Source: Streptomyces sp. SAI-135
Lineage (GTDB): Bacteria; Actinomycetota; Actinomycetes; Streptomycetales; Streptomycetaceae
NCBI RefSeq assembly: GCF_029893805.1
Contig: NZ_JARXYP010000001.1
Span: 186,001 to 250,000 of the forward strand
Length of the DNA: 64,000 bases
Direction: 5' to 3'
This document shows, piece by piece, positions 61,793 through 64,000 of the stretch (position 1 is its first letter; each line of letters starts with the position of its first letter). Under the pieces are notes generated by a model that had not been told where the DNA came from, made no database searches, and saw only the letters and a program-made list of their open reading frames with translations. The translations under genes were made by a program, and so were the position numbers.

Positions 61793-63600
61793 GCCCGTTT
61801 CACGAGAGCGAATCGATCAAGGCCCACCCCGCTGTGCTCGGAGCGAGCACCGGGGACGAATTGGCGGACGACTCGGTGAGGCCTTTGAAGATGCGGGTCT
61901 TCGGGACGACGGTCGCCTTGCACGGGGCACGGGAGCTGCCGTTGGGCCCGCCGCGCCATCGCGCGCTGCTGGGACTGCTGCTGGTACGGCTGGGACAGGT
62001 CGTCCCCGTGCCGCAGCTCATCGATGAATTGTGGGGCGACCGTCCGCCTCAGCGCCCGACGGCCACCCTGCACACGTACATCAGTCATCTGCGCCGTGCG
62101 CTCAGCCTGAGCGCGGGGCCGGAAGGTGCATCGACGCTGGTGCGCTATCAGGCGCCCGGCTATGTCCTCACACTCAGCCCGGAACAAGTGGATGCCTACC
62201 GGTTCGAGCGGCTGGTGATCCAGGCTCGGCGCGACATGTCGGCGAGGGACTACCGGGCGGCCCGCGACCGGCTCACCGCCGCGCTGGCATTGTGGCGGGG
62301 CGACCCCTACCTGGATCTCGTCGACTACGCGCCGATGGCCGAGGAGAGCGCCCGGCTGGAGCAGACGCGGCTGACCGCGGTGGAGCTGCAGGCAGAGACG
62401 TACCTGGCACTCGGGGAGGATGATGCCGTCGTGGCGCGGCTGTACCCGGAGGCTCAGCGGTATCCGATGCGCGAGTGCTTGATCGGATATCTGATGACCG
62501 GTCTGTACCGGCTGGGACGGCAGTCCGACGCGCTGAGGTTGTTCGAGCGCACGCGCGCCCATCTGGCGGATGAGCTGGGTGTCGACGCCGGCGCCGAACT
62601 CCAGCGGATCCACACCTCCATACTGCGGCAGGACCTGACGTTCGGCGACCACGCCGCCGTGCACGTGGGCGTGCGCGAGGAAAGAGTCGATGCGGTGCCC
62701 TTACCGCTTGCTGAGGCCCCGACGGGTGGCGACCGCGAGGAGGCCGTGACCTCCGGCTCGCACACATGGCCGGTCACTTTCGGTGAGCAGGCAGAGTCAA
62801 GCGAGGGGGCGCGAGTTCCGCACAGTCTGCAATCGTTGCCGTTCGTCGGCCGGAACTACGAACTGGCTGTGCTGACGGCCTGGGCGAGCGCCGCCTTGTC
62901 CGGCGAGGGCGGTCTGGCGGCCGTGACGGGTCAAGCCGGGATCGGCAAGACCGAGCTGACGGCGGAAGTCGCGCGGGGGGTACGGGAGGCCGGGCGGGAG
63001 GTGATCAGTGTCTCCTTCCGCAGCGAGAACGGTCCCGCCTACGGAATGTGGGCCCCGGTCCTGCGGCGGCTGTCCACCTCACGCCCCGAGGCGTTCCGTG
63101 CGGCCGGGGCACGGTACGGTCGTGTGCTCGGCGGACTCCTGCCCGCCTTGTCACTGGGCACGGCGCAGGCTGTGCCGGACGAGCAACCGCCCCCGCAGGC
63201 GCCGTTCCTCGTCGAGGACGCGGTGTGCTCCGTCCTTGCCTCGCTGGCCAGAGAGCAGCCTCTCCTTCTCGTGCTGGACGATCTGCAGTCGGCGGACTAT
63301 TTCTCATTGAACCTGCTGCACCTGCTCGTGTGCCGTCTCCCCGACGTGCCGCTGGGCATCCTGGTGACCAGCGCCGAACCAGGCTCAATGACCGAGAGCC
63401 CGTCGCACGCGGCGCTGAAGCAGGTGTTGGGTCACACCCGGGCGTGGACCTTGCGGCTTGGGGGCCTGTCCGAGCACGCGGTCGCGGCCTTGGTCGCCGC
63501 CCAGGTCGAGGCCGACGTGGAGGCCGAAGCGATCCTGGCACTGCACAAACGCAGTGAGGGCAATCCATACGCGCTGCGGCAGCTGCTGTCCCTGGCCTGA
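61789..63600 (+). CDS. SARP-type pathway regulator with AAA ATPase domain, short C-terminus
   Basis: GTG 61789 overlaps the methyltransferase stop (GTGA), giving 603 residues; ATG 61891 (MRVFGTTVALHGARELPLG) directly before the DNA-binding domain is an alternative. Domains: winged helix with LRRAL (to about residue 130), bacterial transcriptional activation domain (SPEQVDAYRFERLVIQARRDM to QRIHTSILRQD, about 130-285) and an ATPase region with LPFVGRNYEL, Walker A TGQAGIGKTE and Walker B LLLVLDDLQSAD. Related regulators usually continue for hundreds of residues with TPR or LuxR-type domains. This one stops after RSEGNPYALRQLLSLA, close to a reverse-transcriptase relic, and may be truncated. 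As the cluster-embedded SARP it probably activates the biosynthetic genes. Confidence 0.88.
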   Translation: MSPFHESESIKAHPAVLGASTGDELADDSVRPLKMRVFGTTVALHGARELPLGPPRHRALLGLLLVRLGQVVPVPQLIDELWGDRPPQRPTATLHTYISHLRRALSLSAGPEGASTLVRYQAPGYVLTLSPEQVDAYRFERLVIQARRDMSARDYRAARDRLTAALALWRGDPYLDLVDYAPMAEESARLEQTRLTAVELQAETYLALGEDDAVVARLYPEAQRYPMRECLIGYLMTGLYRLGRQSDALRLFERTRAHLADELGVDAGAELQRIHTSILRQDLTFGDHAAVHVGVREERVDAVPLPLAEAPTGGDREEAVTSGSHTWPVTFGEQAESSEGARVPHSLQSLPFVGRNYELAVLTAWASAALSGEGGLAAVTGQAGIGKTELTAEVARGVREAGREVISVSFRSENGPAYGMWAPVLRRLSTSRPEAFRAAGARYGRVLGGLLPALSLGTAQAVPDEQPPPQAPFLVEDAVCSVLASLAREQPLLLVLDDLQSADYFSLNLLHLLVCRLPDVPLGILVTSAEPGSMTESPSHAALKQVLGHTRAWTLRLGGLSEHAVAALVAAQVEADVEAEAILALHKRSEGNPYALRQLLSLA

Positions 63601-63723
63601 GAAAGCCTGACGTCTCAGCATCCTGACGCCGTGCGGGGAGAGATCGCCTGCGAGAGCCGCTCCAAGGGGACGGACGAGTCCCGAAGAACACGTTCAAAAG
63701 TGCCGGCGAGCTCCGGGCTCAGC

Positions 63724-63810
63724 GGGAATCTGGTCTGTTACGCGGACGACTTCGTCGTCCTGGTCATGGGGAACAGGCAGGACGCTGAGGCACAGCGCGT
63801 GGAGAATGCC
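63724..63810 (+). pseudogene. Group II intron reverse transcriptase remnant
   Basis: The translation NLVCYADDFVVLVMGNRQDAEAQR carries the YADD catalytic motif and following residues typical of group II intron maturases (RYADDFVVLV.G.R.DAEAL). Neither the upstream fingers/palm part nor the downstream X domain continues in any frame. About 25 codons survive. Confidence 0.55.
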
Positions 63811-63848
63811 GGCACGAAAGCGCACCGAGCCCACGTCCCAGAGGTTGC

Positions 63849-64000
63849 ATGTCTCCCGACGAGACCATCACTGATCACCTCGGTCTCATCCCCGACCACG
63901 TGCCCCGCGCGGCGGCCTGGCTCGGCGATGGCTCGCTCGTCGCCGATGAGACCATCGTCGATGGCCTCAGAACGCGGTCGAAGCCTTCCGCGCGCTCCTG
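63849..64000 (+). CDS. Open frame running off the window end, unknown
   Basis: From ATG 63849 an open frame runs to the end (MSPDETITDHLGLIPDHVPR, then AAWLGDGSLVADETIVDGL). GAGG precedes the ATG at short spacing. The duplicate DETI(T/V)D motif is the only visible feature. No family was recognised, and the frame may be part of a decayed mobile element. Confidence 0.25.
   Translation, partial: MSPDETITDHLGLIPDHVPRAAAWLGDGSLVADETIVDGLRTRSKPSARS

Noticed and set aside
1..64000. tRNA, rRNA, riboswitch or CRISPR loci
   Set aside because: No cloverleaf-like, conserved RNA or regularly spaced repeat pattern was found by reading; a tRNAscan or Infernal run would be decisive.

Overview
The DNA is very GC-rich, with frequent GTG/TTG starts and ATGA/GTGA gene overlaps. 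It carries SARP regulators, a telomere terminal protein (Tpg) homologue and many decayed insertion sequences. Together these point to a Streptomyces or close relative, probably an accessory arm of a linear replicon. No tRNA, rRNA, CRISPR array or origin was seen. Part 1 (1-3.8 kb) holds a solute-binding protein gene without an export signal, a frameshifted Gfo/Idh/MocA oxidoreductase, a decayed family 2 glycosyltransferase and scraps of IS3 and IS1380 transposases. Part 2 (3.8-13.7 kb) is a cell-surface block. Four small secreted proteins (two three-repeat peptidoglycan-binding-like paralogues and two members of a Trp-rich family) surround a 1352-residue secreted protein that combines a propeller-like region, a lysozyme/transglycosylase-like region, a beta-sandwich and an SGNH esterase domain. 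Next to them lies a two-component system whose histidine kinase is a tandem fusion with a degenerate second half. Part 3 (13.7-27.3 kb) is a patchwork: WbqC and radical-SAM relics, a secreted phosphoinositide phospholipase C, the Tpg homologue cut by an ISAs1-type element, a TcmP tail, a divergent alpha-glucosidase/LacI pair, a partial Tn554-like transposon and an IS5 scrap. Part 4 (27.3-34 kb) has a large SARP/NB-ARC/TPR regulator, a SnoaL-like protein, two small membrane proteins and a decayed branched-chain aminotransferase. Part 5 (34.06-63.6 kb) is a nonribosomal peptide/polyketide cluster built around 4-hydroxyphenylglycine (Hpg). All four Hpg enzymes are present: prephenate dehydrogenase, 4-hydroxymandelate synthase, hydroxymandelate oxidase and HpgT. 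The minus-strand genes run A-T-TE NRPS, P450 (frameshifted), prephenate dehydrogenase, hpgT, then after a 301-bp gap acyl-CoA dehydrogenase homologue, 3116-residue NRPS, MFS exporter, KS-AT-ACP polyketide synthase and type II thioesterase. MbtH, an O-methyltransferase and a SARP-ATPase regulator read the other way from a shared promoter region. HmaS and Hmo lie at the far side and converge with the main operon across an IS701-type relic. The large NRPS is the standout. It reads C-T-[C N-lobe]-[C with dead active site]-A-T-[C]-[C C-lobe]-A-T, an arrangement I do not recognise. The final 400 bp contain a group II intron reverse-transcriptase scrap and an open frame running off the end.
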